Source: an uncultured Saprospiraceae bacterium
GTDB taxonomy: Bacteria; Bacteroidota; Bacteroidia; Chitinophagales; Saprospiraceae
Length of the DNA stretch: 56,852 nt
NCBI GenBank assembly: GCA_937923345.1
Contig: CAKZVJ010000252.1
Span: 1 to 56,852, forward strand
Reading direction: 5' to 3'
In this document: positions 45,301 to 54,474 of the stretch, piece after piece
Position numbering within the stretch: the first letter of the stretch is position 1
Layout: the number at the start of each line of letters is the position of its first letter
Program-made: the position numbers and the translations under genes
The notes under the pieces: model-generated
The model's database searches: none
What the model saw: only the letters and a program-made list of their open reading frames with translations
Told to the model about the DNA's origin: nothing

Positions 45301-46489
45301 TATCATCAAACAATTCACAATTTTGAGTTTGACCATTGCTGTGAACCAACAATTCTCCGTAAGCACTGAAGTACAAGTCTTCATCTACCATTAAGACTCC
45401 TCTTATGGCTTTGTTTTTGGAACCTACTATACCCTCAAATTTATTCTTTTCAAAATGAAGTCTTTCCAAAAAGTTCCCGTTACGATACCAGAATCCACCT
45501 TTTTTATCAGCGTATAGATATGGATTAAATAATTTAGATACTATGTTTTCTGATACAGGAATTACTTTAGTCATTTTAAAAGATAAAAGATCAAAGTAAA
45601 TTATCTTTTGATTATGAACCAGAATAAGCTCATTGTTTGAAATGTATTGAATTTTTGTATGTTGAGATGAATCATTAAATATCTCGTTAGCCTCAGATAC
45701 TAGGCTATCAAAACGTGCAAAATTATCGGGGTAATAAAAATATTTACTGAAGTTTGAACTTCGTAATTCTGAATGACGTTCTTCTTCGATTAGTTCTAAT
45801 CGATTAATATTTGGATCATATTCGAAAAGTTGACAATATTTATTCTTTTGAATTATATCTGCAAAACACATTAATACCCGGTAACGATTATTTTTGGTTT
45901 TTATAGCAAGTTTTACAGTAGGATTTTTACCTAAAGTATCCGGGACTGCGAATATTGGTTTAACAGTTTTATTATCTAATTCATAGAAATAACTAGAGCC
46001 TTTGTGCCTCTCAGATATGATATTAACACCTTGTGATTGATTATGTAACCTGATAAACTGGCTTTTGAACGAAAAGGAAGAAGTCAAATATTCTTGTAAG
46101 GGTAAAATCTGCCCAGTTTCTTTATCAAAGAAAGAAACGAAAAAATCATTAGAAGCAAATTCTCCGGACTGAATCCATATGTTTCCTAAATTATCTTCAT
46201 GAATATCTTGAATATAATTGTGTGCCAATCCATCTTCTGCTGTATAAGATTTAAATTGTGCACCATCGTAGCAGTTAAGTCCATTTTCTGTACCAACCCA
46301 AATTAGCCCTTCTGAATCTTCAAAGAATTTATTAATCACATTACTACCATAGCCATTAGATGCATCAAATTGTTGTATATAAGATAAATACTCTTGAGCC
46401 CATAAAGGATTACCAAAGCTGTAGCTAGTAAAAGCAATTACTAGTAAAAGATAAGATTTAATCCTATTAATATGAACAGAGGTTATCAA
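42398..46489 (-). CDS. Hybrid two-component system (HTCS) sensor-regulator 1
   Basis: This 1363-residue protein has a signal/anchor (about 10-31) and then a periplasmic propeller of Reg_prop-type repeats (N-x-W-(V/I/L)-x-(S/T) units such as GLIWVGTENGLNCYDG). A Y_Y_Y domain (about 696-770) and a membrane helix (776-793) follow. The histidine kinase has FFANISHELRTPLTL (His near 847) and ATPase motifs NNFISNAIKF, GGTGIGLALV. The receiver has DIMMPEVDG (Asp near 1143) and TKPF. An AraC-type DNA-binding domain (about 1260-1350, SEVAYSVGFYQPSTFTSLFKKRFG) ends it. HTCS proteins sense an oligosaccharide in the periplasm and activate polysaccharide-use genes. The start is TTG; no ATG precedes the signal segment. 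Confidence 0.93.
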   Translation of the reverse strand: MITSVHINRIKSYLLLVIAFTSYSFGNPLWAQEYLSYIQQFDASNGYGSNVINKFFEDSEGLIWVGTENGLNCYDGAQFKSYTAEDGLAHNYIQDIHEDNLGNIWIQSGEFASNDFFVSFFDKETGQILPLQEYLTSSFSFKSQFIRLHNQSQGVNIISERHKGSSYFYELDNKTVKPIFAVPDTLGKNPTVKLAIKTKNNRYRVLMCFADIIQKNKYCQLFEYDPNINRLELIEEERHSELRSSNFSKYFYYPDNFARFDSLVSEANEIFNDSSQHTKIQYISNNELILVHNQKIIYFDLLSFKMTKVIPVSENIVSKLFNPYLYADKKGGFWYRNGNFLERLHFEKNKFEGIVGSKNKAIRGVLMVDEDLYFSAYGELLVHSNGQTQNCELFDDILEFVTGVNGFVRDGDYLWIASESDLLIKYSISTREKEFYRFTDKKRHFSWKPFIDKNNQIWLGSKGLYKVNQKRKVIEAFETGDFTKLNDTVIYSFHNSDEGTWLCTSNGLFLVDLPSKSILEHHHNSQLNNSFLPLNICLHLYQDKNDVFWIATKGNGLVKWDTKTGNYKSFTTKNSEITNDIIYGVYEDNFNNLWLPSNYGLMNFDKENESVSTFYLDNGISNNEFNTISHFQDKNGDLYFGSVDGLIRFNPSDFENEQEATTLELTDVTRLDENLNTISILNEVSKDQIIPLCPTERYIDLEFKLASFNKSGKTRYSHRILGYQDKWVYSEKGNLRLSGLPYGEYMLEVRAKQLDSKNWTSYKNGIKVLVSKPFYLRWWFVLLALFFLVFLVYWIVQWNTYQYLERQNELEKVVLERTEEIRKQSEELKELDKVKTNFFANISHELRTPLTLILGPLSYILDNPNKLEEEEIRMQHLVMKRNGTNLMHLIEEILDLSKIEAKKLSLKEDVTNVQEFFEYVFYMFEPQFESLGIHARIESTVQGDLHIWMDRNKMEKVLNNFISNAIKFTPRRETIILRLATMDNVLKIEVEDSGAGIHQSDMPHIFDRFFQSKQGDKKLHGGTGIGLALVKEFAELMNAEVYATSELGKGSIFSFNLPYRNAPKIDKLTIDFALPENDDENDTVLHGQEYTILLVEDNIDMRGFISGLLNNEYNTIIEANNGAEAITILKERQLEINLVISDIMMPEVDGLELVKFAKGDDTLSTIPFIMLTALAAERDRLAALTIGVDDYLTKPFSVPELLARTQNILTNASMRKAWWNKFKKDKQNKSLLHKIEDDSVNFFVSSKDKKFIEELKYYIELNPSQELLDLDSLSRKFLISTRHFNRKVKLITGLTPAKFVREVQLQKARRLLEDGDFVSISEVAYSVGFYQPSTFTSLFKKRFGVVPSKYRSKLNTNNDSTHM

Positions 46490-46538
46490 AACGCAGATTA
46501 GGAATTTATTGTAAAATATTTCTTTTGTACATATGCCT

Positions 46539-46554
46539 TAATACTTAAGTATTA
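46539..46554. promoter_or_regulatory. Perfect 16-bp palindrome upstream of HTCS 1
   Basis: TAATACTTAAGTATTA is a perfect inverted repeat 50 bases before the HTCS 1 start, in the 259-base spacer to HTCS 2. It may be an operator; no second copy was noticed. Confidence 0.3.
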
Positions 46555-46748
46555 CATACAAGTTGCTAGCAAGTCAAATTAATAAAAGGAAGATTACCGT
46601 TGTGTAAATTTGAACTGTAAAAATAAATCATTCGGGTCTTCATAACAATATTTTTTTTTAGAATTTTCAGATATGAAAGTAGTTCATGATGTCTAATCAT
46701 ATATGTTAAGGATAAGGTAATAGCAAAGACAAGTTCATCTCGCAGTAC

Positions 46749-49700
46749 TTATTGTTGCATAATTTTTTTACGATATTGGCTAGGAACAATTCCAAATCTC
46801 TTTTTAAACAAAGCAGTAAAGGTGGAGGGTTGGTAAAATCCAACAGAATATGCTACCTCGGAAATAGAAGCAAAACGACCATCTTCAAGTATCTGCCTAG
46901 CCTTTTGTAGTTGTACTTCTCTTACAAATTTGGCAGGAGGCATCCCAGTTATTGCTTTGACTTTTCTATTTAAATGCCTTAGGCTCATTAAAGACCTTTT
47001 GGCTAAGGAATTTAGGTCAAGATCTTCTTTTGATGGATTGGACTCTATATATTCTCTTAGGTCCTCTATAAATGCTTTATCTCTTTCATTGAGATGAAAA
47101 TCCTCTTGAGAATCTTTTTTCGAAGTGTCACTTCCTGCGGATTCATCTAGTTTGGACCACCACTCTTTGCGCAAACTGGCGTTGATGAGCATATTATTAA
47201 TTCTAGCAAGTAATTCAGGAACTGAAAAAGGTTTTGTGAGATAGTCATCTACACCAATAGTCAAGGCTGCAAGTTTGTCTCGTTCTGCTGCGAGCGCAGT
47301 TAACATCATAAATGGAATTGTAGATAGCTTTCTTTCCTCCTTAGCTCGCTTTACTAAATCTAAACCATCTACTTCGGGCATCATAATATCTGAAATCACA
47401 AGGTCAATATCGGTTTGTTTTTCTTGTAATATTTTCCAAGCCTCAGCTCCATTGCTCGTCGGTATAATGGTTTGATAATTTGTTTCTAATAAGTCACAAA
47501 TAAAAGTTCTCATATCTTTATTATCCTCTGCGACAAGTATGGTAAAGGATTCATTGTTAAGTATAATATCCTCATGTGTTAAAATTTCTTCTGCTGTTGT
47601 AGAAGCTAAGGCAACTGGCGACTCTAAGACCTCCTTGATGGGTAATTCAAAAGTAAACGTACTCCCTTTTCCGACTGTACTATCAGCTGAGACATTTGCA
47701 TTCATTAGTGTTGCAAATTCCTTCACAAGCGCGAGTCCAATACCTGTACCACCATAAAGTTTTTTATTGGCTTGCTTGGACTGAAAAAATCGATCAAATA
47801 TGTAAGGCATATCTGACGAATGTATACCTGATCCTGAATCTTGCACCTTTATCAATAGTCTATCGTCAAATCTGCGCAGAGTCAAATCAATGGTACCTCC
47901 TCTAGGTGTATACTTTATGGCATTACTGAGAAAATTATTGAGGATTTTCTCCATTTTTTTCCTGTCCATTAAAATACAAAGCTTACCATCTAGGTCAATG
48001 TCTAAAGATGCACGTATCCCCGTATTCTCAAATTGTGGTTCAAATACTATAAAAATGTATTCGATAAAAGCCTTTACATTCACAGCTTCCTCAATCAACT
48101 CCAACTTATTAGCTTGTAGTTTAGAAAGGTCCAGAATCTCTTCGATAAGGTGCAATAAATTTGTCCCGTTTCGCTGCATAACTAATAATTGCTTTTGCAC
48201 AGCACTATCGTTTAACTTTTCCGGGTTATCAATTATGTATGATAAGGGACCTAAGATAAGGGTAAGAGGTGTTCTAAGTTCATGCGATATATTTGCAAAA
48301 AAGTTATTTTTTACTTTGTCAAGTACCTTTAATTCTTCTGCCTGTAATCTGATTTCCTCCGTTCTTTCCTGCACCACCTGTTCTAGCTCTTTTTGGCGCT
48401 TTAAAAACTTATGTGTGTTCCAACGAACGGCACAATAAAATAAAAGGATAACAAGAAAAGCTGATAGAAGTAAAAACCACCATCGCATGTAAATAGGCTT
48501 TTTAACAATAATAGAGATCTTGTTTGCATGAGTTGACCAATTAGTATTATGGGAAGGCTTCCCTCTCATTTCTAATGTATAAGTACCAAAAGGCAGGGCA
48601 TCTAAACGAACAAGACCTTCATCACTATAAATCCAGTCGTCCTGAAATCCAGGAATCCGATAACTGTATTTGTCTGGTGAATTTTTGTTGAAATTCACTA
48701 TAGAAAATTCTAAATCTACATACCTATCGCCAGGTTCCATTATTAATGCATGTTCCTTCTTTAGCTCATTAAGGATATCAACCTGTTTTAATTCTTCATT
48801 TAGCCTAGTAGCCTCAGTCAATAATACTGGGTTTGGTGTATCTGGAATCTCAAAGTCAGCAGGATTAAATTGTACCAGGCCATCAACGGTCCCAAATAAT
48901 AAATTCCCTTCCATATCTTGAAAATGGGCAATAGTATTGAATTCATTATGCGCTATACCATCCGTATTGTAGTATGTAGTAACTTCTTCGGACCGTTTAT
49001 TAAATTTCATCAAGCCATAATGGCTAGGAAACCATAAATTGTTGTATTTATCTTCGTAAATAGCATAAATGATATTATGAGTCAATTCCGAATTTGCAGT
49101 AGTAAAAGATTTAACAAGCTCAGTTTCTGGGTTCCACTTTACTACTCCAGCACCTTTAGTGGCTATCCAAAATACATTTTCTTTGTCTACATGAACATGG
49201 AGACATTCGTCGAGGGGTAAAAAACTTTTTTCTTCAGCTCCTCTATGCAAGTGCCTAAGAATAGTTTCAGACTCTAAGTCTACCAAAAAAAGACCATGAC
49301 TTGTACAAAGCCATACTCCTTCTTTAGATTCATGGAAAAAATAAATTATTTTTTGATCAAGCTTTACTAACCCACCCTTTGAAGCATTGATGATTATTTC
49401 TTTTTCCTTATCTAATTTGAACAATCCATTAGATCCTACCCAGACATTATTATTCTTATCAACAAAGGGTTGCCATAGAAACCTTCGTCTAGCATCAGCA
49501 AAAGGAAAATGTATAGTATCTTCAGTCTGGGTATCTACTCTATACATACCAGATAATTCAGTTGCAATCCAAAGTATGTTTTCCGCGCTTGTAATTCCTG
49601 TTGTTGCAGACCCTTCAAATGAGCCATCCGGAAATATACAATTGTAAATTAGTTTCTCATTTTCCTCTTTACATATTCCAAATAAACAAGCAAAGTTTAT

Positions 49701-50837
49701 TTCTTTATTTATTTCTGTAATCCCTCTTATTGGAAAATTACCAGCCAAATAATTGTTTTTAGTAACATGAAATTTATTCTCTATAAAATGATGTCTAATC
49801 ATGATTTCATCACCAAAAAACCAAAACCCACCTTGATTGTCAGTCCAATAATCTTGAGCTCTCTGCTTAATAAACTGTTCAGAACAAGGAATCTCCTTGG
49901 CTAAATCCATGGTTTTCAAATCATAATACAGTAATTTAGAATTCTTCCTGTCTAAGACTACAAGCTGATTATTGAATGTGTGTAAAGTTGAATATTGGAA
50001 GACTTTTGTACCATTGTAAAAATACTTTGCTGAAGTAAAATCAGATACTAAGGAATCAAATTTCTCAACATCCTGGACAAGAGCACAGTCTTCATCTATT
50101 GAATTCCACTTTATATTCGCATATCCTTTATTGCCTATTAGTTTTAGCTCTGATGACTTTAGGTCGTATTCATATTCAAGTCCAAACCCATTCCTTTCCT
50201 TAGCTGTATCATACAAGATCAGTCTATATCGATTACCGTGGTATTGACGTACTAAATCCACAACATCTATTTTATTCCTTTCTAAAGGAATAGAGAAAAG
50301 TTTTTTGACTTTTTTGTTTTTTAATTCATAAAACCAGTGCTTTCCTTCAAATTTTTCGCTAATGATGTTTACATCTTTGGCTAATTTATGGATCTTTAAG
50401 TCACTGCTATAAAAAGGATTCTCCGTTCCTAGATAATCAACAATTGTGGTGAATACTCCAGAATCAGAATTATAAATTGAATAATAGTAGCTTGAGGAAG
50501 AAAAATCTCCTGACCTAACCCATAGATTTCCAAGGTTATCCTCAGAAATATCAAGTACATAGTTGTGAGCTAAACCATCTTCCTTTGTATAAGATTTAAA
50601 TTGCGCACCATTGTAACTATTAATTCCATAAGGAGTGCCTAGCCAAATTATCCCTTTTGAATCATGTAATAGACTTGTTATTTGAGTACTAGATAATCCA
50701 TTTGCAAGGTCAAACTCCTGGGTATGCATGATGTATTTTTGTGCCATACATTGAATAGGGCTAAGACACCATAAGCATCCAATAAATAGGGTAAATAAGT
50801 AAATTTTTTCTTTATGTGTTTTGCTTGTTTTAATCAA
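46749..50837 (-). CDS. Hybrid two-component system (HTCS) sensor-regulator 2
   Basis: This 1362-residue paralogue of the neighbouring HTCS has the same domain order: signal peptide, Reg_prop propeller, Y_Y_Y, membrane helix, HisKA (HELRTPLTL, His near 852), ATPase (GGTGIGLALV), receiver (DIMMPEVDG, Asp near 1151; TKPF) and AraC-type domain (SEVAYSVGFYQPSTFTALFKKRFG). All key residues are intact. The cytoplasmic part is much more alike between the two than the sensor part, which suggests duplication followed by change in ligand recognition. The start codon is TTG; on the minus strand TATTTTTG (50897-50904) is a candidate -7 element 60 bases upstream. It is divergent from the transporter-uxuA unit. 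Confidence 0.93.
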   Translation of the reverse strand: MIKTSKTHKEKIYLFTLFIGCLWCLSPIQCMAQKYIMHTQEFDLANGLSSTQITSLLHDSKGIIWLGTPYGINSYNGAQFKSYTKEDGLAHNYVLDISEDNLGNLWVRSGDFSSSSYYYSIYNSDSGVFTTIVDYLGTENPFYSSDLKIHKLAKDVNIISEKFEGKHWFYELKNKKVKKLFSIPLERNKIDVVDLVRQYHGNRYRLILYDTAKERNGFGLEYEYDLKSSELKLIGNKGYANIKWNSIDEDCALVQDVEKFDSLVSDFTSAKYFYNGTKVFQYSTLHTFNNQLVVLDRKNSKLLYYDLKTMDLAKEIPCSEQFIKQRAQDYWTDNQGGFWFFGDEIMIRHHFIENKFHVTKNNYLAGNFPIRGITEINKEINFACLFGICKEENEKLIYNCIFPDGSFEGSATTGITSAENILWIATELSGMYRVDTQTEDTIHFPFADARRRFLWQPFVDKNNNVWVGSNGLFKLDKEKEIIINASKGGLVKLDQKIIYFFHESKEGVWLCTSHGLFLVDLESETILRHLHRGAEEKSFLPLDECLHVHVDKENVFWIATKGAGVVKWNPETELVKSFTTANSELTHNIIYAIYEDKYNNLWFPSHYGLMKFNKRSEEVTTYYNTDGIAHNEFNTIAHFQDMEGNLLFGTVDGLVQFNPADFEIPDTPNPVLLTEATRLNEELKQVDILNELKKEHALIMEPGDRYVDLEFSIVNFNKNSPDKYSYRIPGFQDDWIYSDEGLVRLDALPFGTYTLEMRGKPSHNTNWSTHANKISIIVKKPIYMRWWFLLLSAFLVILLFYCAVRWNTHKFLKRQKELEQVVQERTEEIRLQAEELKVLDKVKNNFFANISHELRTPLTLILGPLSYIIDNPEKLNDSAVQKQLLVMQRNGTNLLHLIEEILDLSKLQANKLELIEEAVNVKAFIEYIFIVFEPQFENTGIRASLDIDLDGKLCILMDRKKMEKILNNFLSNAIKYTPRGGTIDLTLRRFDDRLLIKVQDSGSGIHSSDMPYIFDRFFQSKQANKKLYGGTGIGLALVKEFATLMNANVSADSTVGKGSTFTFELPIKEVLESPVALASTTAEEILTHEDIILNNESFTILVAEDNKDMRTFICDLLETNYQTIIPTSNGAEAWKILQEKQTDIDLVISDIMMPEVDGLDLVKRAKEERKLSTIPFMMLTALAAERDKLAALTIGVDDYLTKPFSVPELLARINNMLINASLRKEWWSKLDESAGSDTSKKDSQEDFHLNERDKAFIEDLREYIESNPSKEDLDLNSLAKRSLMSLRHLNRKVKAITGMPPAKFVREVQLQKARQILEDGRFASISEVAYSVGFYQPSTFTALFKKRFGIVPSQYRKKIMQQ

Positions 50838-50896
50838 AAGCTCTTCGGATTATAATATGGTTTGAAAACTCCATTTACAAAATAGGATTAAGCTTG

Positions 50897-50904
50897 CAAA
50901 AATA
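50897..50904 (-). promoter_or_regulatory. Candidate -7 element of HTCS 2
   Basis: On the minus strand this is TATTTTTG, an exact TAnnTTTG match. It implies a leader of about 53 bases. A TTG lies 25 bases upstream, slightly outside the usual spacing. Confidence 0.35.
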
Positions 50905-51225
50905 AATTTTATAGCAACTCACTATTCCCCAAAAATGCCATAAAGTTGCTAAAAACGGCCATATTTATGGTGTAAGTCCTTTTTTTTCACATTGGGACGA
51001 GAATTAGGCACTTCCACTTGAGTTATTTCCTATAATTATTGTCCTAAGTAAAGAATTGCATAAGGGCTCTATAACCCAATGGAACGTACTTGGTATTCCA
51101 TTCTTAGTAACACTGGCTCTACATCTTAGTATCGATCAAAAATAATTAACATATACTAAAAAAGGAGCAAAAGCAAACTAATGCTTTCACCCCCAAAGTC
51201 AGTAACCCTATTGACCAAAACAAAA

Positions 51226-51257
51226 CTTTTATTTTCCATAGATATGGAAAATAAGAG
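51226..51257. promoter_or_regulatory. 32-bp near-perfect palindrome in the uxu upstream region
   Basis: The arms are CTTTTATTTTCCATA (51226-51240) and its complement (51243-51257), with one G-T pair and the 2-base centre GA. The short centre fits a protein-binding operator better than an RNA hairpin. It lies between the divergent HTCS 2 and transporter genes. Confidence 0.45.
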
Positions 51258-51764
51258 AACAAAATTTTTAAACTTAATTTATTAACCTGTCAACCATTCA
51301 AAGTTTGACCTAAGGCAAAAGTATACTAAATAAGAAATCAAAGCCACCTCTATTTTGCCAATTTTGATCTGAAATAGGACATGTGACAGGGATAAATTAC
51401 TTAATTACACTTTCTTTTGGTTCTAATAGATATGGATGTGATCCAACGCAAGGTAATGCTACTACTTTTACAAAGATTTGTTCTCTATGTGGTTATATAT
51501 ATAATGGTATCAATCATCTAAATAGTATCACATGTATAGATTGGCTCATTTTGGCAATTACCAACCACATTATGGCCGTTTTGAATGGGTACGAAGAACT
51601 ATTAAAGCCTACTTTTATCGTTAAATAGCCTCTAAGATTTGTGCTTGTTCATTTTACAATTGGCAGATCTTTTGACTCTATACCTCGCACACATGAATTC
51701 ACTACTGGCTTTTTTGACCATCTAATTAGAAAAAGTCATGTTTCGGTTTACGAAACAAAACAAG

Positions 51765-51804
51765 GCGCCCAAAAAGGAATAATCACCCTATTTGGCGCTT
51801 TTTT
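51765..51804 (+). terminator. Terminator-like hairpin upstream of the transporter gene
   Basis: GCGCC-(C)-AAA (51765-51773) pairs with TTTGGCGC (51791-51798) with one bulged C, extended by AGG/CCT after a mismatch, and is followed by six Ts. It lies 195 bases before the transporter start. It may end an upstream RNA or act as a leader terminator for the uxu unit. Confidence 0.5.
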
Positions 51805-51999
51805 GCTAAAAAGGGAAGTTCAACATTATATCTAAAATTATATAATTGGTACTTACCATTTATAAGGTTTGATAAATCACTATTTGTTGCTTTATTCCAC
51901 TCCAATTTGTGTAGTTCGCCTTACTGTCTTTACAAGATTTCTAAAAAAAGCCATATATTCGGACTCATTTCAATTGGTTGACCAATTTAAATTTCCGCC

Positions 52000-53247
52000 A
52001 TGTCCTTACAAAACCTAAAGAAAAGCTTAGCCTTATTTCTTCCTGGAATATTTCTTTTAGGCTTTAATATTGGGACGGGTAGTGTCACATCAATGGCTAA
52101 GGCAGGAGCAACCTATGGCATGTCAATGTTATGGACGATTGTTCTATCTTGTTTAGCTACTTATTTTATGATAAATCTGTATAGCCGTTACACCATGATA
52201 ACAGGTGAAACAGCACTTTATGCCTTTAGAAAACATATTCATCCAGGTATTGGAATATTCTTTATTGTAGCGCTCACGGCAGGAGTCATGGGAAGCGTAA
52301 TGGGCGTAATGGGTATAGTAGCAGATATTTCCTACGTATGGTCAAAATCTATGGTTGATGGTGGCATACCAGCAGTCTATTTTGCCGCTTTCTATATTGC
52401 ATTGGTGTATTTTATATTTTGGAATGGAGAAACTCAATTTTTTGAAAGAGCACTCGCAGTAATAGTGGCTGTCATGTCAGCATGCTTTATTCTCAATTTT
52501 TTTCTTTTGATGCCACCGCCGTCTGAAATATTAAGTGGACTGATACCTAATATTCCTCCAACTGCTGAAGGACAAGATAAGGGACCATTTTTGGTACTCG
52601 CCTCCTTGGTAGGGACAACTGTCTTTTCAGGATTATTTATTGTTCGCACTACCTTAGTCAAGGAGGCCGGCTGGACCATTGAAGATGAAAACACACAAAA
52701 AAGAGATGCCATCTTTTCCGTATCCCTAATGTTTATCATTAGTATATCAATTATGGCGGCAGCTGCTGGCACATTGTATGCTGCAAAGCTTGGGCTATCA
52801 GAAGCCTCACAAATGATTACCTTATTAGAGCCTTTAGCTGGCAAAATGGCCGTTGCTATTTTTGCGATCGGGATTATTGCAGCTGGGGTTTCTTCTCAGT
52901 TTCCAAATATTTTGATGCTGCCTTGGTTGCTTTGTGATTATACTCAATCTCCTCGGGAGATGAAACTCCCTAAGTATCGAAGCATGGTTTTCATAATTTC
53001 AATATTGGGACTTGTGGTACCTATATTTGATGCTAGACCTGTTTTTGTTATGATTATCTCTCAAGCACTAAATTCTGTTATTTTACCACTCACCGTTGGC
53101 TGCATTATTTATTTAGGAAATCAGAAAAATCTTATGAAGACACATAGTTTCAGTGTTTCTACAAATGTAATCTTATCTTTAATTTTGCTTTTTTCTATAT
53201 TCACCTCTGTCATAGGCATTAAAGGGGTAATATCGCAACTCATATAA
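52000..53247 (+). CDS. Nramp-like transporter lacking the canonical metal-binding motif
   Basis: This 415-residue protein has about 11 membrane helices. Its helix 1 region (LPGIFLLGFNIGTGSVTSMAKAGATYGMSMLW) aligns with the Nramp helix 1, but the DPGN metal motif is replaced by GTGS. The helix 6 Met-Pro-His motif is also absent (VGTTVFSGLFIVRTTLVKEAG). It is therefore a member of an Nramp-related group often annotated as a divalent metal transporter, yet it lacks the Asp, Asn and Met ligands. Its gene ends 10 bases before uxuA, so the two are co-transcribed. The cargo could be Mn2+ for mannonate dehydratase by another site, or a sugar-acid-related solute; neither is shown. Confidence 0.75.
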   Translation: MSLQNLKKSLALFLPGIFLLGFNIGTGSVTSMAKAGATYGMSMLWTIVLSCLATYFMINLYSRYTMITGETALYAFRKHIHPGIGIFFIVALTAGVMGSVMGVMGIVADISYVWSKSMVDGGIPAVYFAAFYIALVYFIFWNGETQFFERALAVIVAVMSACFILNFFLLMPPPSEILSGLIPNIPPTAEGQDKGPFLVLASLVGTTVFSGLFIVRTTLVKEAGWTIEDENTQKRDAIFSVSLMFIISISIMAAAAGTLYAAKLGLSEASQMITLLEPLAGKMAVAIFAIGIIAAGVSSQFPNILMLPWLLCDYTQSPREMKLPKYRSMVFIISILGLVVPIFDARPVFVMIISQALNSVILPLTVGCIIYLGNQKNLMKTHSFSVSTNVILSLILLFSIFTSVIGIKGVISQLI

Positions 53248-53257
53248 ACTTTAGCTT

Positions 53258-54460
53258 GTGAACACTACATCCGAAATAGGTTTAGAACAAACATGGAGAT
53301 GGTTCGGACCAGATGATTCTATCTCTCTTTCACACATCAAAATGGCTGGTGCCACTGGTATTGTATCTGCCTTGCATCACCTGCCGAATGGCGAGGTATG
53401 GACTTTAGAAGAAATTGAAAAACGCAAACAGCTTATTGATAAATCAGGCTTAAACTGGTCAGTAGTTGAAAGTATACCAGTGCACGAGGATATCAAAAAA
53501 CGTACTGGAAGGTATCATGAATACATCCGTAACTACAAGCAAAGCCTACTCAATCTCGCACATTTTGGCATTGATACCGTATGCTATAATTTCATGCCTG
53601 TTCTAGATTGGACTCGTACTGACCTTACTTTTGAATTAACAAATGGAGCACAGGCGCTTAGGTTCGATGCGTGTAAATTTGCTGTTTTTGAACTGTTTCT
53701 TTTAAAAAGAAAAGGAGCAGAATTGGCTTATTCAAAACAACAATTAGAAGAAGCAGAGGAACTGCATCAGAATATGTCCAAAGCGGATAAAAAATTATTA
53801 GTTAATAATATTATTGCAGGTTTACCTGGTGCAGAAGAAGGCTACACACTCCATCAGTTTCAAGCTGTATTGGATGAGTACAGTAATATTGGTAGTAATG
53901 AACTAAGAGCAAATTTATTAGATTTCTTAAAGGAAGTAATTCCCGTTGCAGAAGAAGCCAATATCCTAATGGCTATTCACCCTGATGACCCTCCTTTTTC
54001 TATCTTAGGTCTTCCAAGAATTGTTAGCAATCTTCATGATTTGCAAAAAGTTATTGGCGTTGTCGATAGCCCCAATAATGGTCTTTGTTTTTGCACTGGA
54101 TCTCTAGGGGTACGATCGGATAATGATCTAGTACAAATAATAAAAGAGCTTGGGCACAGAATTAATTTTATCCACTTGCGGAGTACAAGTAGAGATAAGT
54201 CAGGTAATTTTCATGAGGCAGAACATTTAGATGGAGATGTTAACATGTACGAAGTCATGAAAAAGCTTTTAGAGGAACAGCAAAATAGAATTCATAATAG
54301 ACGACTGGATTATAGAATGCCAATGCGACCAGATCATGGACACAAGATGCTAGATGATTTGTCTAAGGAAACAAATCCGGGTTATTCTGCAATAGGTAGA
54401 CTAAAAGGACTTGCGGAGTTGCGGGGTCTAGAGCTAGGGATTAAGATGGCTATGTCTTAA
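53258..54460 (+). CDS. uxuA: Mannonate dehydratase
   Basis: This 400-residue enzyme converts D-mannonate to 2-keto-3-deoxy-D-gluconate in the cytoplasm. It carries the family opening [19 protein letters not shown][21 protein letters not shown] and the TIM-barrel metal-site motifs [11 protein letters not shown] (His near 240), [10 protein letters not shown] (Cys near 277), [10 protein letters not shown] (His near 305) and RPDHGH (near 357), as in Mn2+-dependent UxuA. The start is GTG at 53258, since the conserved N-terminus precedes the first ATG. It follows the Nramp-like transporter by 10 bases and converges on the SDR gene, 14 bases between stops. Length equals the family norm. Confidence 0.95.
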   Translation: MNTTSEIGLEQTWRWFGPDDSISLSHIKMAGATGIVSALHHLPNGEVWTLEEIEKRKQLIDKSGLNWSVVESIPVHEDIKKRTGRYHEYIRNYKQSLLNLAHFGIDTVCYNFMPVLDWTRTDLTFELTNGAQALRFDACKFAVFELFLLKRKGAELAYSKQQLEEAEELHQNMSKADKKLLVNNIIAGLPGAEEGYTLHQFQAVLDEYSNIGSNELRANLLDFLKEVIPVAEEANILMAIHPDDPPFSILGLPRIVSNLHDLQKVIGVVDSPNNGLCFCTGSLGVRSDNDLVQIIKELGHRINFIHLRSTSRDKSGNFHEAEHLDGDVNMYEVMKKLLEEQQNRIHNRRLDYRMPMRPDHGHKMLDDLSKETNPGYSAIGRLKGLAELRGLELGIKMAMS

Positions 54461-54474
54461 TAGCAAAGGGATCT

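Larger units (their letters stand above)
50838..51999. other. Long intergenic region between HTCS 2 and the transporter-uxuA unit
   Basis: I see no convincing gene in these 1162 bases. Two short plus-strand frames (51383-51628 and 51641-51835) have no recognisable features, and the second runs through a terminator hairpin. The region holds a 32-bp palindrome (51226-51257), a 12-base inverted pair AAAACGGCCATA (50952-50963) and TATGGCCGTTTT (51571-51582), a small GTTTCG/CGAAAC hairpin (51740-51756), and a terminator-like stem at 51765-51804. Confidence 0.5.

Noticed and set aside
51383-51835. 81- and 64-codon frames in the spacer before the transporter
   Set aside because: No motif, no membrane or coil pattern, and the second passes through a terminator-like hairpin.
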